Shown: in pieces, positions 35,410 to 44,785 of the stretch
Layout: the number at the start of each line of letters is the position of its first letter
How positions within the stretch are numbered: the stretch's first letter is position 1
Origin: Bacillus cereus
Lineage (GTDB): Bacteria > Bacillota > Bacilli > Bacillales > Bacillaceae_G
Direction: 5' to 3'
Length of the DNA: 64,000 nt
Assembly (NCBI RefSeq): GCF_025917685.1
Contig: NZ_CP089518.1
Span: forward strand, 2,977,001 to 3,041,000
Position numbers and translations under genes: made by a program
The notes under the pieces: model-generated
Databases searched by the model: none
Told to the model about the DNA's origin: nothing
The model's input: only the letters and a program-made list of their open reading frames with translations

Positions 35410-36405
35410 TTACGCAAACAGAGACGTATTCGCATATAAAGCTGGTGAGCCACCTGAATGTACGAATAAAATGTTGTCCTCTTTATTAAATTTACCTTTT
35501 CTAATTAAATCGATTAGTCCCGCTACTGCTTTACCTGTATAAACTGGGTCAAGTAAAATACCTTCAGTTTTCGCAAGTAACTGTACTGCTTCAACCATTT
35601 CTGATGTTGGTAAAGCGTAACCTGCTCCTACATATTCATCAAAGCATGTAACTGCTTCGCGTGAAATAGAGTTTGGAATACCTACGTGAGCTGAAGTTTC
35701 ATCTACAAGTTTTGCTACTTTCTCTTCTTGCTCCGCTTTTCCTCTACTTACATTTATTCCGATTACAGGAATTTTGCTTTGCGTTCCGGAAAAACCAGTA
35801 ATTAGACCAGCATGCATACCAGCGCTACCACTTACACAAACAACTGAACTGAAATCAATTCCTTGCTCAAATGATTGAGCCATAATTTCTTGCGCACAAG
35901 CAATATACCCCATTGCACCAGTAGGGTTCGATCCACCAACTGGTATTACATATGGTGTATTTCCTTTTTCACTTACTTCTTTCGCTACTTTATGCATTTC
36001 TTCCATAAGGTCTGTTCCGTTTGGCACAACAATTACGTTTTCAGCACCTAATAAATGATATAAGAAATAGTTTCCGTTAAAGTCTGGCTTTTCTTCTGGC
36101 TCAAGCCCTTCTTCTAACACAAGAATACATTTCATTTTTTCTTTTACCGCAGCTGCAAGTGTTAGACGGCAATGGTTTGACTGAATACCACCAGCTGTAA
36201 TTAACGTATCTGCACCTTTCGCCTGTGCATCCGCAACTAAAAACTCTAACTTTCTCGTCTTATTACCACCAGCTGTTAAACCAAGTAAATCATCTCGTTT
36301 AAAATAAATAGTTGGGCCACCAAGTGCTTCAGAAAAATTGTTTAACTTTTCAATTGGTGTATATGATTCTGTATATTTTTTTCTAGGGAATTTAGCTAAA
36401 TTCAT
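35410..36405 (-). CDS. dcyD: D-cysteine desulfhydrase / ACC deaminase-like PLP enzyme
   Basis: A 331-residue PLP-dependent enzyme of the ACC deaminase/D-cysteine desulfhydrase family. The Schiff-base Lys is in LTAGGNKTRKLEFL near residue 49, GGIQSNHCR follows, and the phosphate-binding loop is SGSAGMHAG near 193-201. D-cysteine is converted to pyruvate, ammonia and sulphide; ACC is the alternative substrate in the fold. The length and conserved residues fit DcyD best. The gene is single, with its own terminator. Confidence 0.85.
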   Translation of the reverse strand: MNLAKFPRKKYTESYTPIEKLNNFSEALGGPTIYFKRDDLLGLTAGGNKTRKLEFLVADAQAKGADTLITAGGIQSNHCRLTLAAAVKEKMKCILVLEEGLEPEEKPDFNGNYFLYHLLGAENVIVVPNGTDLMEEMHKVAKEVSEKGNTPYVIPVGGSNPTGAMGYIACAQEIMAQSFEQGIDFSSVVCVSGSAGMHAGLITGFSGTQSKIPVIGINVSRGKAEQEEKVAKLVDETSAHVGIPNSISREAVTCFDEYVGAGYALPTSEMVEAVQLLAKTEGILLDPVYTGKAVAGLIDLIRKGKFNKEDNILFVHSGGSPALYANTSLFA

Positions 36406-36556
36406 TGTAACGCTCCTTTTGTACTTCTTTCACAATATATGTAACGATACTATTATTACATGTAAAAATGATGAAGTCACCTTTCTGGATTAAAAATGTA
36501 TTGAATTTCAATTTCAGTACGGTACATGAAATTTATATCGACTTTCTGACAAAAAA

Positions 36557-36580
36557 GGCCTACTCATTAAAAAGTAGGCT
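36557..36580 (-). terminator. terminator of the metallophosphoesterase gene
   Basis: Stem AGCCTACT/AGTAGGCC on the minus strand with an 8-nt loop, followed by TTTTTT. It lies 10 bp past the stop. Confidence 0.7.
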
Positions 36581-36589
36581 CTCTTCCAA

Positions 36590-37822
36590 TTACTTATTTA
36601 CCGAAAAACGAAGCAGCTGCGTTAATCCCGGCTGTAAATTCATTTCTCCTTTATGACGGACGTAAACGATTTTGTCGCCATCAAATTTTGGCGGTTTTCC
36701 TGGATTATACGTATTCCACTCGTTCGTTCCTTCTACAGAATACTCCATATATTCTGTTGCACCAACGATTACATTATTTCTATCATCAGCCGTCACATCT
36801 GGTGCCATTTGTGCGATTTTTGCATCACTAATTGATAATTTCTTTATATCCTTATCACGTTTATAATCGTAAGCCGTTACGACTACATCGTTACCATATG
36901 CTTTTATTTGTAATCCTTGTTTGAAAGAATATCCATCCGGCGCAGTCTTCTCTCCGCCATTTGGTCCAGCCGACATCCAGCCCGTTTCAATTCCGCCAGT
37001 ATTTACGACTGTAAATCCTTTTTCATCTCCACCTGCAATTTTCTTTTTACCAGCCCAGTCCGGTAAGTTTAAATCCCAATGCGTATGACTCGTAAAGAAA
37101 ACGACCTGCGGATAGTCTTTTAATATATCGTACAATTTATCAACGTTTAAATAATCTTGTAAATATGGTGATTGTCTTGATCCAGACACAGTATCAGGTA
37201 AAACGTGATGAGAGAAAATGAAAATTGGCTTATTTTTATCTTTTTGACTGTACTCTTCTAAATTTTGCTTTAACCAACCTAATTGTTCATCACTCATATA
37301 TACTTCGTCCCACATTTTTGAATCGTGATATTTCATATATTTTTCTGTTCCTAAAAATAGAAGCGGATAACCGTCTAATTCTTTTTTATGATATACCTTT
37401 TCTTGCCCACTAAATTTCAGATAGCGGTTAAATAGCGTTTCCTCAGTTACACCATTTGGCCATGTATTTTGAGAGAGTTTCCCATCAGCCGTCCATTTAC
37501 CTGCATAAAACTCATGATTCCCAACTGTTGACCATACATTTTCCGGGAGCTTATTTTTGTTTAACACACGCTTTACATCATCATATTGTGACTGCTGTCC
37601 AGTTGACGTTATATCCCCATTCATAATAAGCGCTCTAGAAAGTGGCGTCACTTTGATCATATCTTTTAACACATGATCAAAATCCCCTAAATCTCCTTGA
37701 ATGTCGCTAATAACATTAAAAGTTGTAGCTGACTTTCGAACTTGCTCTTTTACTTCTGCATGTGCTGAAAATGTCGCTAATAACGCCGCCATAACAGCTA
37801 ACAAAGCAACTGCCTTTTTCAT
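36590..37822 (-). CDS. secreted calcineurin-like metallophosphoesterase
   Basis: A 410-residue exported phosphoesterase. A signal peptide (MKKAVALLAVMAALLATFSAHA) is followed by the two-metal motif set: SDIQGD, NGDITS, TVGNHEF, FSHHVLP and TSHTHWD. The C-terminal 100 residues form a separate domain like DUF4073, seen after such phosphoesterases (YVRHKGEMNLQPGLTQLL at the end). The start is the ATG at 37822 with GGGGGAG. The natural substrate is unknown; broad phosphodiesterase activity is likely. Confidence 0.85.
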   Translation of the reverse strand: MKKAVALLAVMAALLATFSAHAEVKEQVRKSATTFNVISDIQGDLGDFDHVLKDMIKVTPLSRALIMNGDITSTGQQSQYDDVKRVLNKNKLPENVWSTVGNHEFYAGKWTADGKLSQNTWPNGVTEETLFNRYLKFSGQEKVYHKKELDGYPLLFLGTEKYMKYHDSKMWDEVYMSDEQLGWLKQNLEEYSQKDKNKPIFIFSHHVLPDTVSGSRQSPYLQDYLNVDKLYDILKDYPQVVFFTSHTHWDLNLPDWAGKKKIAGGDEKGFTVVNTGGIETGWMSAGPNGGEKTAPDGYSFKQGLQIKAYGNDVVVTAYDYKRDKDIKKLSISDAKIAQMAPDVTADDRNNVIVGATEYMEYSVEGTNEWNTYNPGKPPKFDGDKIVYVRHKGEMNLQPGLTQLLRFSVNK

Positions 37823-37889
37823 ACAATTTCTCCCCCTAATAATAGAATGTATAAACTGACATGTTCTGCATTCTCTTAGTTGCTTGTCC

Positions 37890-38168
37890 AATTCATATTA
37901 TAAAGAGGGATTGTAAAGATTGATGGCGTAAAAATTTAAGTGTTTTTTAAGAGATTTTGTCTTTTTTACACTACCCATTTAACAATTGGCACCAATTGTT
38001 CTATTTACCTATTAATATTAAATGAGTGTAAAATCACACGATAACTCGCTTAGTTTGATACGTTGTGTTTTAATCTATTTTACATAATCTCAATAAAACA
38101 CTTTACCTTTTTAAATGTTCTTCATTTAATTCGAATAACTCCGGTAAAATAAAACGGCCATCTTTTCT
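37890..38168. repeat. 280-bp direct repeat, copy A
   Basis: Matches 38971-39248 nearly end to end with scattered changes. It starts at AATTCATATTATAAAG and GGGATTGTAAAGATTGATG and runs through an ampS 3' end to CCATCTTTTCT. It brackets the VOC gene together with copy B, so it is a local duplication or recombination product. Confidence 0.75.
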
Positions 38169-38174
38169 GTATAT
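38103..38174 (-). pseudogene. C-terminal remnant of an aminopeptidase (ampS) gene
   Basis: The minus strand reads KYRKDGRFILPELFELNEEHL then KR and a stop, against IRKDGRFILSELFGLNEEN in the intact gene at 39183. Only the last two dozen codons survive. Confidence 0.8.
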
Positions 38175-38222
38175 TTTCACAAAAAGAATACCGTTTTTTC
38201 CGTTTTATAGATACAATCTCAT

Positions 38223-38681
38223 TTATTTCTCTTGGTGTTCCGCATTCCATTCACTTAAATAGGATGCATATTCTAATTCATCTGGATTATCATGTAACAT
38301 AGAAATAAACTCTAATTTATTTCCATCAAAATCCAAAAAGTATACACTTGCAGCTGGCATCCATCTTTGGACAATTGGCTCTTGATTTCCTTTTCCTTGG
38401 CTTCCTACCACTTCTATTCCACGATTCTCTAACCACGATCTAGAAGCCTTTAGAAATTCTAAATCTACACCAAAAGCAAAGTGTTTCATCTCAAAATCTT
38501 CAATATTATGTACTTCCCATAGTCCAAGCATTTGCTTTTTACTTTCTCCTACCCAAAAGAAAGCCACTTTTCTTTTGGATAGCTTTCTTGCTAATGCTAA
38601 CCCTAACTTATTTTGATAGAAATCTATCGCCTTTTCTAAATCTCTTACATGTAAATGAGTTTCATATATGTTCTGTATCAT
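38223..38681 (-). CDS. VOC family protein (glyoxalase/fosfomycin-resistance-like fold)
   Basis: A 152-residue protein from the ATG at 38681, preceded by GGGAG; a longer frame upstream is not needed. The VOC motifs are ETHLHVRDLEKAIDFYQNKLGLAL, HFAFGVDLEFL and the C-terminal VYFLDFDGNKLEFISM with a likely metal-ligand Glu. The function is not determined. It sits between the two copies of a 280-bp direct repeat, so it was probably placed there by local rearrangement. Confidence 0.8.
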   Translation of the reverse strand: MIQNIYETHLHVRDLEKAIDFYQNKLGLALARKLSKRKVAFFWVGESKKQMLGLWEVHNIEDFEMKHFAFGVDLEFLKASRSWLENRGIEVVGSQGKGNQEPIVQRWMPAASVYFLDFDGNKLEFISMLHDNPDELEYASYLSEWNAEHQEK

Positions 38682-38908
38682 TCTACTTGCTCCCTTCTTT
38701 ATTGGTAACAACGGGCTTAGTAGTTCCTGTAATTCTAAATCCGAAGTATGTATCTCTATATCCAATATACCTATTTACTATTCTATCGAAATTGAAATAT
38801 GATATATCCAACTGTGGTAGTAAATTCAAATGAAATTTCTACTACTTTTGTAGGAGAAATCTCCATTAAAAAAAGACACAGAGATTTCTCCCCATGCCTA
38901 CTAATCCT

Positions 38909-38964
38909 CTACTTCTTCACCGCATGTACAAAATACACTGTTTCAAAGGCTTCTAAATAAGTGC
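38909..38964 (-). pseudogene. C-terminal remnant of the LCMT-type methyltransferase gene
   Basis: The minus strand encodes TYLEAFETVYFVHAVKK and a stop, matching SDYLEAFETVQYIHAVKK of the intact gene at 42725-43645. It directly adjoins copy B of the 280-bp repeat. Confidence 0.8.
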
Positions 38965-38970
38965 TAGTTC

Positions 38971-39248
38971 TATTCACATTATATGGGGGGATTGTAAAGA
39001 TTGATGTAGTAAAAAATTAAGTGTTTTTCAAGAGATTTTGTCTTTTTTCACTCAACAATTACCGAGCCACGCCAATCTAGCTATTTATTCATTTACATTA
39101 AATAAATGTAACTTTATACAATGAATTTTTTTGTTTGTTATGGTGGGTTTTAATCTCCTTTACACAATTTCAATAAAGCACTTTACCTTTTCAAATTTTC
39201 TTCATTTAATCCGAACAGCTCTGACAAAATAAAACGTCCATCTTTTCT
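38971..39248. repeat. 280-bp direct repeat, copy B (includes ampS 3' end)
   Basis: Copy of 37890-38168. It covers the end of the intact ampS gene and its downstream region. Confidence 0.75.
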
Positions 39249-40295
39249 TATCAGTACGTCATCAAACCAAATTTCACCACCGCCATACTCTGGCCTTTGA
39301 ATGTTTACTAAATCCCAATGTATTGCTGATTTATTCCCATTGTCTGCACCTTGTAACGAATCTCCAATTGCTACATGATAACTACCATTTATTTTTTCAT
39401 CGAATAACGTATTATTCATAGGGTGTAATATGTAAGGATTAAAAGCTAGTGCAAATTCTCCAATATATCGTGCTCCTTCATCCGTATCAAGAATTTGATT
39501 CATTCGCTCTGTATCATTTGCATATGCCTCTATTATTTTTCCATGCTTAATATGTAACTTTATATTTTGAAACGCATAACCTTGTTGAACTGATACTGTA
39601 TTAAATGTTACTACGCCATTTACTGAATTTTTAATAGGTGCTGTATATATTTCGCCATCAGGGATATTATCCGTACCATCTCCCTTTAATACACCGATTC
39701 CTTCAATTGAAAAGTTCAAATCCGTACCATTCCCAATAATCCTCACTTGCTTTGTCTTTTCCATTAATTTTTTTAACGGATTCATTGATTTCGACATTTT
39801 ATGGTAATCTAACGTACAAACATCATAATAAAACTTTTCATAAGCCTCGGTGCTCATATTCGCTTCTTGCGCAGAGGCTGCATTTGGAATTCGAGTTGTC
39901 ACCCATCTCGTTTTATACACTGCTTCACTATGAGCTTTTCCAAATACCTTTTGATACAATTTCATTTTTTCTGCTGGTACATCCGCTAATTCGTATGCAT
40001 TTCTAGGACTACGGAGATTAATATATACTTGCATCTTACTTAAGCGATAACACTCCCAATCCGCAAACAACTTAAATTGTTCTTCAGATCCAGACAAAAT
40101 CAATTGCCTCGTAACAGAAACGTCACGCATTGATACATGTGCATATCCCCCTGCTTTTTCCACAGCCTTAATAATTTCACGAACTACCATAGGATCTATT
40201 TCAGTAACACTTTGAATTAATACTTGATCACCAGGTTGTACTTTAGTAGAATGGTTGACTAGCACGTTTGCTAATTTAGATAATCCCCGTTTCAT
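39183..40295 (-). CDS. ampS: aminopeptidase II, M29 family
   Basis: Metallo-aminopeptidase of the M29/AmpS-PepS type, 370 residues, which trims N-terminal residues from peptides in the cytosol. Conserved segments include LVNHSTKVQPGDQVLIQS at the start, HYEL-like ligand regions around ADWECYRL, and the C-terminal metal motif LHPMNNTLFDEKINGSYHVAIGDS, SAIHWDLVN and GGGEIWFDDVLIRKDG. The start is the ATG at 40295 with GAGGAG. It is part of a run of minus-strand genes, and its 3' end is duplicated at 38103-38174. Confidence 0.88.
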   Translation of the reverse strand: MKRGLSKLANVLVNHSTKVQPGDQVLIQSVTEIDPMVVREIIKAVEKAGGYAHVSMRDVSVTRQLILSGSEEQFKLFADWECYRLSKMQVYINLRSPRNAYELADVPAEKMKLYQKVFGKAHSEAVYKTRWVTTRIPNAASAQEANMSTEAYEKFYYDVCTLDYHKMSKSMNPLKKLMEKTKQVRIIGNGTDLNFSIEGIGVLKGDGTDNIPDGEIYTAPIKNSVNGVVTFNTVSVQQGYAFQNIKLHIKHGKIIEAYANDTERMNQILDTDEGARYIGEFALAFNPYILHPMNNTLFDEKINGSYHVAIGDSLQGADNGNKSAIHWDLVNIQRPEYGGGEIWFDDVLIRKDGRFILSELFGLNEENLKR

Positions 40296-40335
40296 TACGC
40301 TCCTCACCCTTCCATTTCCGTTTCAAAAACTTAAT

Positions 40336-40375
40336 AAAAAAAGAGAAATACTTTCTTCAAGCATTTCTCTTTTTT
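40336..40375 (-). terminator. terminator overlapping the small membrane protein's 3' end
   Basis: Stem AAAAAGAGAAAT/ATTTCTCTTTTT with a 13-nt loop, T-rich on both strands. It begins inside the last codons of the 111-residue protein gene and lies 40 bp before ampS, so ampS probably has its own promoter. Confidence 0.7.
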
Positions 40376-40692
40376 ATCCGAACGATAGATATAAAATAAA
40401 TTATTAGAAATATAATATATAAATTCCATAACGTAGGTATTGCAGCTATACTAAGGTACAGCGTCCCAGGTAATAACCAAGCTCCAAAAAGAATCATCAA
40501 AATAGGTTTTCTAACAAGTACTGCAATTACTGCTAAAAAAGAAGGAAGCAACAAAATGAAAAATACAGTGATATATACTTTCTTATCAAGCATTTGATTG
40601 CTGTAAGGATTGAAATAAAGGAAAACGATCGAAAGGATAAAAATGCTTATAGCCGCTAAAACTCCTATAAAAACATATACTTTATTTTCCAT
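40357..40692 (-). CDS. hypothetical membrane protein, four helices
   Basis: A 111-residue protein with four hydrophobic helices. The start is ATG at 40692, 7 bp after GGAAGGGAG; an earlier ATG lies against nothing useful. It lies 67 bp downstream of rtcB on the same strand. Family unknown. Confidence 0.65.
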   Translation of the reverse strand: MENKVYVFIGVLAAISIFILSIVFLYFNPYSNQMLDKKVYITVFFILLLPSFLAVIAVLVRKPILMILFGAWLLPGTLYLSIAAIPTLWNLYIIFLIIYFISIVRIKKRNA

Positions 40693-40759
40693 AATCCATC
40701 TCCCTTCCAATCGCAACATACTCAATATGTTCCAGCACTATATAAACATTGCTCCCCTT

Positions 40760-41947
40760 TTAGTTCGCTTTAAAATTGTAAATCGGCTTAATAATATGTT
40801 TAATGTCGATTGTGTCCTTTGTATTCTCAACAATCTCATCCATTGGCTTATATACCATCGGGGCTTCATCTAACGTCCTTTCTGCAACAGATGTAGTCCA
40901 AACCGCTGTCATTGTGTTTTGAAAATCCTCTAAGTTAAGTACTTCTTTCGCCTTCTTACGGCTCATAATACGTCCTGCGCCATGCGGTCCAGAAAAGTTC
41001 CAATCTGGATTTCCTTTACCAAATGCAATGATTGAACCGTCTCTCATATTGATTGGAATGATTACTCGTTCATTTTTCTGAGCTGAAATAGCACCTTTTC
41101 TTAGAATCATATTTTCCAAATCGATGTAGTTATGAATTGTAGTGAATTGATCTGTTACTTTCCAATCCATTCTAGTGACGATTTCATCCATCATTGCTTT
41201 ACGATTTAACTCCGCATATTTTTGAGCAATTTTCATATCATTCATGTAATCTTTAAATCCTTGACCTTCTAAATAAGCTAACTCTTTACGAATCGCCGGC
41301 TTCTTAATTCCTCGTATAGCTTCATGTATTTCTTGTTGTCTACCTTCTCTTGTAAGACGCTCAATGATTTCTTCTTTAATAGATTTAACATTAATAAGTT
41401 GCTCGTAAGCAAGGTTTTGATAATACTCTGCTACCTGTTTGCCTAAATTACGAGAACCACTATGAATGACAATATATACATTCCCTTTGTTATCCTCATT
41501 CAATTCGACAAAATGATTTCCTCCCCCAAGTGTACCTATACTCTTTTGAGCACGTTGCAATGTAAAAGGGGCTCTTACACTATCAAAATCAATCATTTTT
41601 GAAAATCGATGTTCCTTATCTCGAATACGAAAACCACTTGGGACAAATTTACGAATTGTTTCGTCTAAATGATCGAAGTTGATTTCTTCTTTTTTCTTAT
41701 CGATCATAACAACTTCCATGCCACAACCAATATCTACCCCGACTAAATTAGGAACGATTTTATCTTGAATCGTCATTGTTGTCCCAATCGTACAGCCTGC
41801 CCCTGCATGAGTATCTGGCATAATACGAATCTTGCTATCCTTTACAAACTCTTGATTACAAAGATCAATAATTTGACCTGCTGCAGTTTCTTCAACATTC
41901 GTAGTAAATACTTTCGCTTCATTGTATTTCCCTTGTAATTTCAACAT
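40760..41947 (-). CDS. rtcB: RtcB RNA-splicing ligase
   Basis: GTP- and Mn-dependent RNA ligase that joins 2',3'-cyclic phosphate or 3'-phosphate ends to 5'-hydroxyl ends; it repairs tRNA and other RNA after cleavage. In 395 residues the metal ligands are Asp72 and Cys75 in VDIGCGME, His145 in GGGNHF, and His162 in IHSGS. The guanylated His is His322 in SGPHGAGRIMSR. This is the short bacterial RtcB type. No archease or RtcR/RtcA gene is next to it, so the local context does not explain its role. Confidence 0.93.
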   Translation of the reverse strand: MLKLQGKYNEAKVFTTNVEETAAGQIIDLCNQEFVKDSKIRIMPDTHAGAGCTIGTTMTIQDKIVPNLVGVDIGCGMEVVMIDKKKEEINFDHLDETIRKFVPSGFRIRDKEHRFSKMIDFDSVRAPFTLQRAQKSIGTLGGGNHFVELNEDNKGNVYIVIHSGSRNLGKQVAEYYQNLAYEQLINVKSIKEEIIERLTREGRQQEIHEAIRGIKKPAIRKELAYLEGQGFKDYMNDMKIAQKYAELNRKAMMDEIVTRMDWKVTDQFTTIHNYIDLENMILRKGAISAQKNERVIIPINMRDGSIIAFGKGNPDWNFSGPHGAGRIMSRKKAKEVLNLEDFQNTMTAVWTTSVAERTLDEAPMVYKPMDEIVENTKDTIDIKHIIKPIYNFKAN

Positions 41948-42137
41948 CTTCTATTTCCCCTTTCCTTTAGATTCTACAAAACATCGATTAGTATATATTA
42001 TATATTCAGATATTATATAATATATAGCAATATATTTATAATTATATTTTCCATCACTACATTTAATTTCCTTGTTTTTCCTAAAAAAAGAGACACAGAG
42101 ATTTCTCCCCATGCCTACTTATAGCTTTAAAAGTTAA

Positions 42138-42563
42138 CTACTGAATATTTTTATTGCGCTCTAATTGGTTTTGAATTCCTGACCTATCAATTTGAATCCA
42201 ATACTCTGCAATTTTCCCATCTTCTACTCTATACACCGCACTTGCCATTTGAATTATCGGAAGTCCTGTAGGTTGATATCCATCAATTTCTCCTACATGC
42301 ATACCTACTTGTTTCCAACGTACATATACTTTACTTCCTTGTACTAAAAATTCTTGAATTTCTAAAGAAAAATTACCGTATACTTCAATCATCTCTCTTA
42401 CATGTTCAGCATAATCTTCAGGTGTTCTACAAACTGTTTGTTCTTCTTCAGATACAATTTGATGTGCCAATACTTTTTCTGCCATTAATTGATTTGAATA
42501 GTCAGGATTATTCCCTGAACGTACTTCATCAAAAAATTTTCTAACAATTTGTTCTGGCTTCAT
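42138..42563 (-). CDS. SnoaL/NTF2-like polyketide-cyclase-fold protein
   Basis: A 141-residue cone-shaped alpha/beta-barrel protein. The first helix (EQIVRKFFDEVRSGN) and the SnoaL core (YGNFSLEIQEFLVQGSKVYVRWKQVGMHVGE, then GKIAEYWIQID) match ester-cyclase or NTF2-like proteins. It lies upstream of rtcB on the same strand. The substrate is unknown; members are isomerases, cyclases or scaffold proteins. Confidence 0.75.
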   Translation of the reverse strand: MKPEQIVRKFFDEVRSGNNPDYSNQLMAEKVLAHQIVSEEEQTVCRTPEDYAEHVREMIEVYGNFSLEIQEFLVQGSKVYVRWKQVGMHVGEIDGYQPTGLPIIQMASAVYRVEDGKIAEYWIQIDRSGIQNQLERNKNIQ

Positions 42564-42724
42564 TTTAACCCCTCCTTATTAAGAAATCCAATACTAATCA
42601 TATCATAGTTTATTTTAATCTAACTATTAAAGTAAACTGATTCGTGTATACAATAAAAAGACAAAGTCTCTTCTTTCTTAAGATATCCCAATTGTTTCCC
42701 CTGAAAATTCACAATACTAATTAT

Positions 42725-43645
42725 CTACTTCTTCACCGCATGAATATACTGCACCGTCTCAAAAGCTTCTAAATAATCGCTTCGTCCTTCAAAATATAAT
42801 TTATTTATGTCTTCTGGCGATAAATGCTCATAAATGAGTAAGTCCGCCTTTTCTAACAGTGCTTCCATCTCGGCATAAGAATAACATGATTTCATCGGTT
42901 CTCCCCCTACTGCAGCCATTTTCACCATGTTTTCAACTCGATTGGATAATCCTTTTTCCATAAATAAGTTTTCATCCGGATAATCGAAAACGATAGAGCT
43001 CCCCTCTGGAACCATCTCGAATAAACATTCTATTAAACTAGAAAGCTCTTCTTTTGTTAAATAGTACGTAACACCTAAAAGGCTAAAGAAAGTCTTTTTA
43101 TTTTCAAATCCTTCATTACGTAACTGTTCATAGGAAAAACCTTTCGTGAAATCCATGGAAACAAAATGAAGATTATTTGGAACTTCAAGTTTTGCTTCTT
43201 TTATTCTCTCCTTCTTAAAACCTTGTGTAGTAGGATGATCCACTTCAAATATTTCTATTTTATTTTCTAATTCTTTGTGTCTAAAACTGAACGTGTCTAA
43301 GCCAGCACCGAGTATGACGTATTGTTTTGCTCCCAATGTAATTTCATGGAGTAATACTCTTTCACAATATGCCGCACGTGCTAAAGGTGTTGGTGATAAT
43401 TGAACTTGTGTAATCCATTTTAATATTTCCTTCGAATCATCTTGAAACTTCTCTGCAATATCTTTATTGAAAAAATGTATCCCTTGAACCATATTCATTT
43501 CAATATTGTTACGTTCTTTTTGTGAAATTAAATCTTTAGCTACATAATCATCAAAGATTTTAGGACTATCAAATTCACTATGATACGCCCTTCCGAAAGC
43601 TGATACTAACGACGTTACACTTGCTTCACCTTTTTTCACGCACAT
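42725..43645 (-). CDS. LCMT/PPM-type SAM-dependent methyltransferase
   Basis: A 306-residue methyltransferase of the leucine carboxyl methyltransferase/YcaG family. Its features are LARAAYCERVLLHEITLGAKQYVILGAGLDTFSFR at the SAM site, EVDHPTTQGFKKERI, and SIVFDYPDENLFMEKGLSNR. It modifies carboxyl or hydroxyl groups on small molecules; the substrate is unknown. ATG with GGAGAG at 43645. It is preceded by a consensus promoter and an intrinsic terminator in the leader. Its 3' end and its 5' region each have a decayed second copy nearby. Confidence 0.85.
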   Translation of the reverse strand: MCVKKGEASVTSLVSAFGRAYHSEFDSPKIFDDYVAKDLISQKERNNIEMNMVQGIHFFNKDIAEKFQDDSKEILKWITQVQLSPTPLARAAYCERVLLHEITLGAKQYVILGAGLDTFSFRHKELENKIEIFEVDHPTTQGFKKERIKEAKLEVPNNLHFVSMDFTKGFSYEQLRNEGFENKKTFFSLLGVTYYLTKEELSSLIECLFEMVPEGSSIVFDYPDENLFMEKGLSNRVENMVKMAAVGGEPMKSCYSYAEMEALLEKADLLIYEHLSPEDINKLYFEGRSDYLEAFETVQYIHAVKK

Positions 43646-43671
43646 ACACTCTCCTTCATTTTCACAACAAA

Positions 43672-43703
43672 AATAGGGTCCCCCTGGCCAGGAGAACCCT
43701 ATT
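43672..43703 (-). terminator. leader terminator (putative attenuator)
   Basis: Minus-strand stem AATAGGGTTCTCC against GGGGGACCCTATT around TGGCCA, followed by TTTTTG. It ends about 25 nt upstream of the methyltransferase start codon and about 20 nt after the likely transcription start. That is the layout of transcription attenuation. Confidence 0.65.
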
Positions 43704-43728
43704 ATACACGTTATTTTTATATTGGTAA

Positions 43729-43757
43729 ATTATAGCATAAATAAGTTTTTTTGTCAA
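43729..43757 (-). promoter_or_regulatory. consensus sigma-A promoter of the LCMT gene
   Basis: Minus-strand TTGACA (43757-43752), 17 bp, TATAAT (43734-43729): an exact consensus promoter. Transcription should start near 43722. Confidence 0.85.
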
Positions 43758-43931
43758 GTTTTCAGCTCTCCTTAACACTTCGAAAAATTGTATGTTTTCA
43801 AGAGGAAAATTGAAATTACATACATAATATTCCTATTTTAATGAGCAGGTCCTTTTGAAAAAAAGAAAAACACTCTGAGGTGTCTTTCTTATACTTCATT
43901 TTTCACCAATATAAATATTAAAAATTCTAAA

Positions 43932-44405
43932 TTATTCGCCCATCCTTTTTTTAGCAGTATTAGTATCTTGAGATACTGCTATGTGCTTGGTAGCTATAGC
44001 TAAACCTGTTTTTGGCATATTAACATAGATTGCTTCAGAAGCACCTTTTTCTATTTGATAGGTTTCATGAAATACACCGACACTCCCATTATCTTTAATC
44101 TTATTGTTGTATGATTTCCAAGCATGTGAATGTTTTTTTCCGTGAGCGTAGTTTACTAACTCATCGAATCCTTTCCAGTATTGAATTAAGATTACTTTTC
44201 TCCAACTAAATAAAACTTCTGTATGTAAGAAACCCCATTGTGGGTTTTGATACAATTCTTTAATCATAGGTCCCATAGCGTTAAAAACTGGTATCCACTT
44301 CCAAAATTTTAATAGGTTATTAATACGCATACCAATAATAAAAACAACAAATTCTTTATCCTTGCTATTGGCTATATGCCTGCCGTTAAAAATTTTAGCT
44401 CCCAC
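43932..44405 (-). CDS. DUF4188 protein
   Basis: A 157-residue protein resembling DUF4188, which is related to small dimeric monooxygenases. The conserved features are EFVVFIIGMRINNLLKFWKW, VFNAMGPMIKELY, LIQYWKGFDELVNYAHGKKHSHAWKSYNN, and VGVFHETYQIEKGASEAIYVNMPKTGLA. It starts at GTG after AGGGGGA. Function unknown. It lies between the two copies of the LCMT leader repeat. Confidence 0.8.
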   Translation of the reverse strand: MGAKIFNGRHIANSKDKEFVVFIIGMRINNLLKFWKWIPVFNAMGPMIKELYQNPQWGFLHTEVLFSWRKVILIQYWKGFDELVNYAHGKKHSHAWKSYNNKIKDNGSVGVFHETYQIEKGASEAIYVNMPKTGLAIATKHIAVSQDTNTAKKRMGE

Positions 44406-44785
44406 TTTAATCCCCCTTTTTTACTGAACATAAATAATGTGCAGCTCCCAAATAAACCATAACATTTTCCCATGAATTTTCCAATTACTTTAACATAGAT
44501 TATGAAAGGCTGTACTTAACAATAAAAGGTATACGTTTCCCACCTTTTTTTATTATTAACAGCTATTATTAATATTTACTCTAAATCTCCTTTTCACCAG
44601 GAACATTCCCATACTTCAGGGATTTTTTAAAGCTTCAAGTAATTATTCCTTATGCTTCACCTCAAGAGAAATAAACGAAATTAAATTCCCTTCCATATAC
44701 ATATTTCAATAATAATAGTATTGCTTGCCTCTTTCTAAACAGAATATTTTTAGTTCATTTGAGTTAGGACAACATCACATCACAA
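44406..44785. other. intergenic, no gene seen
   Basis: AT-rich stretch between the DUF4188 gene and the second LCMT leader copy. I found no coding sequence or structured RNA. Confidence 0.4.

Larger units (their letters stand above)
43652..43764. repeat. 113-bp leader repeat, copy 1
   Basis: Leader and promoter region of the LCMT gene. Its counterpart is at 44786-44896, with about 80-90% identity by eye. Confidence 0.7.

Noticed and set aside
38853..38891. Inverted repeat GGAGAAATCTC/GAGATTTCTCC near the VOC gene
   Set aside because: No T-run follows on either strand and the loop carries the T-rich part; probably not a terminator, and one arm recurs near 42100 only as part of a duplicated segment.
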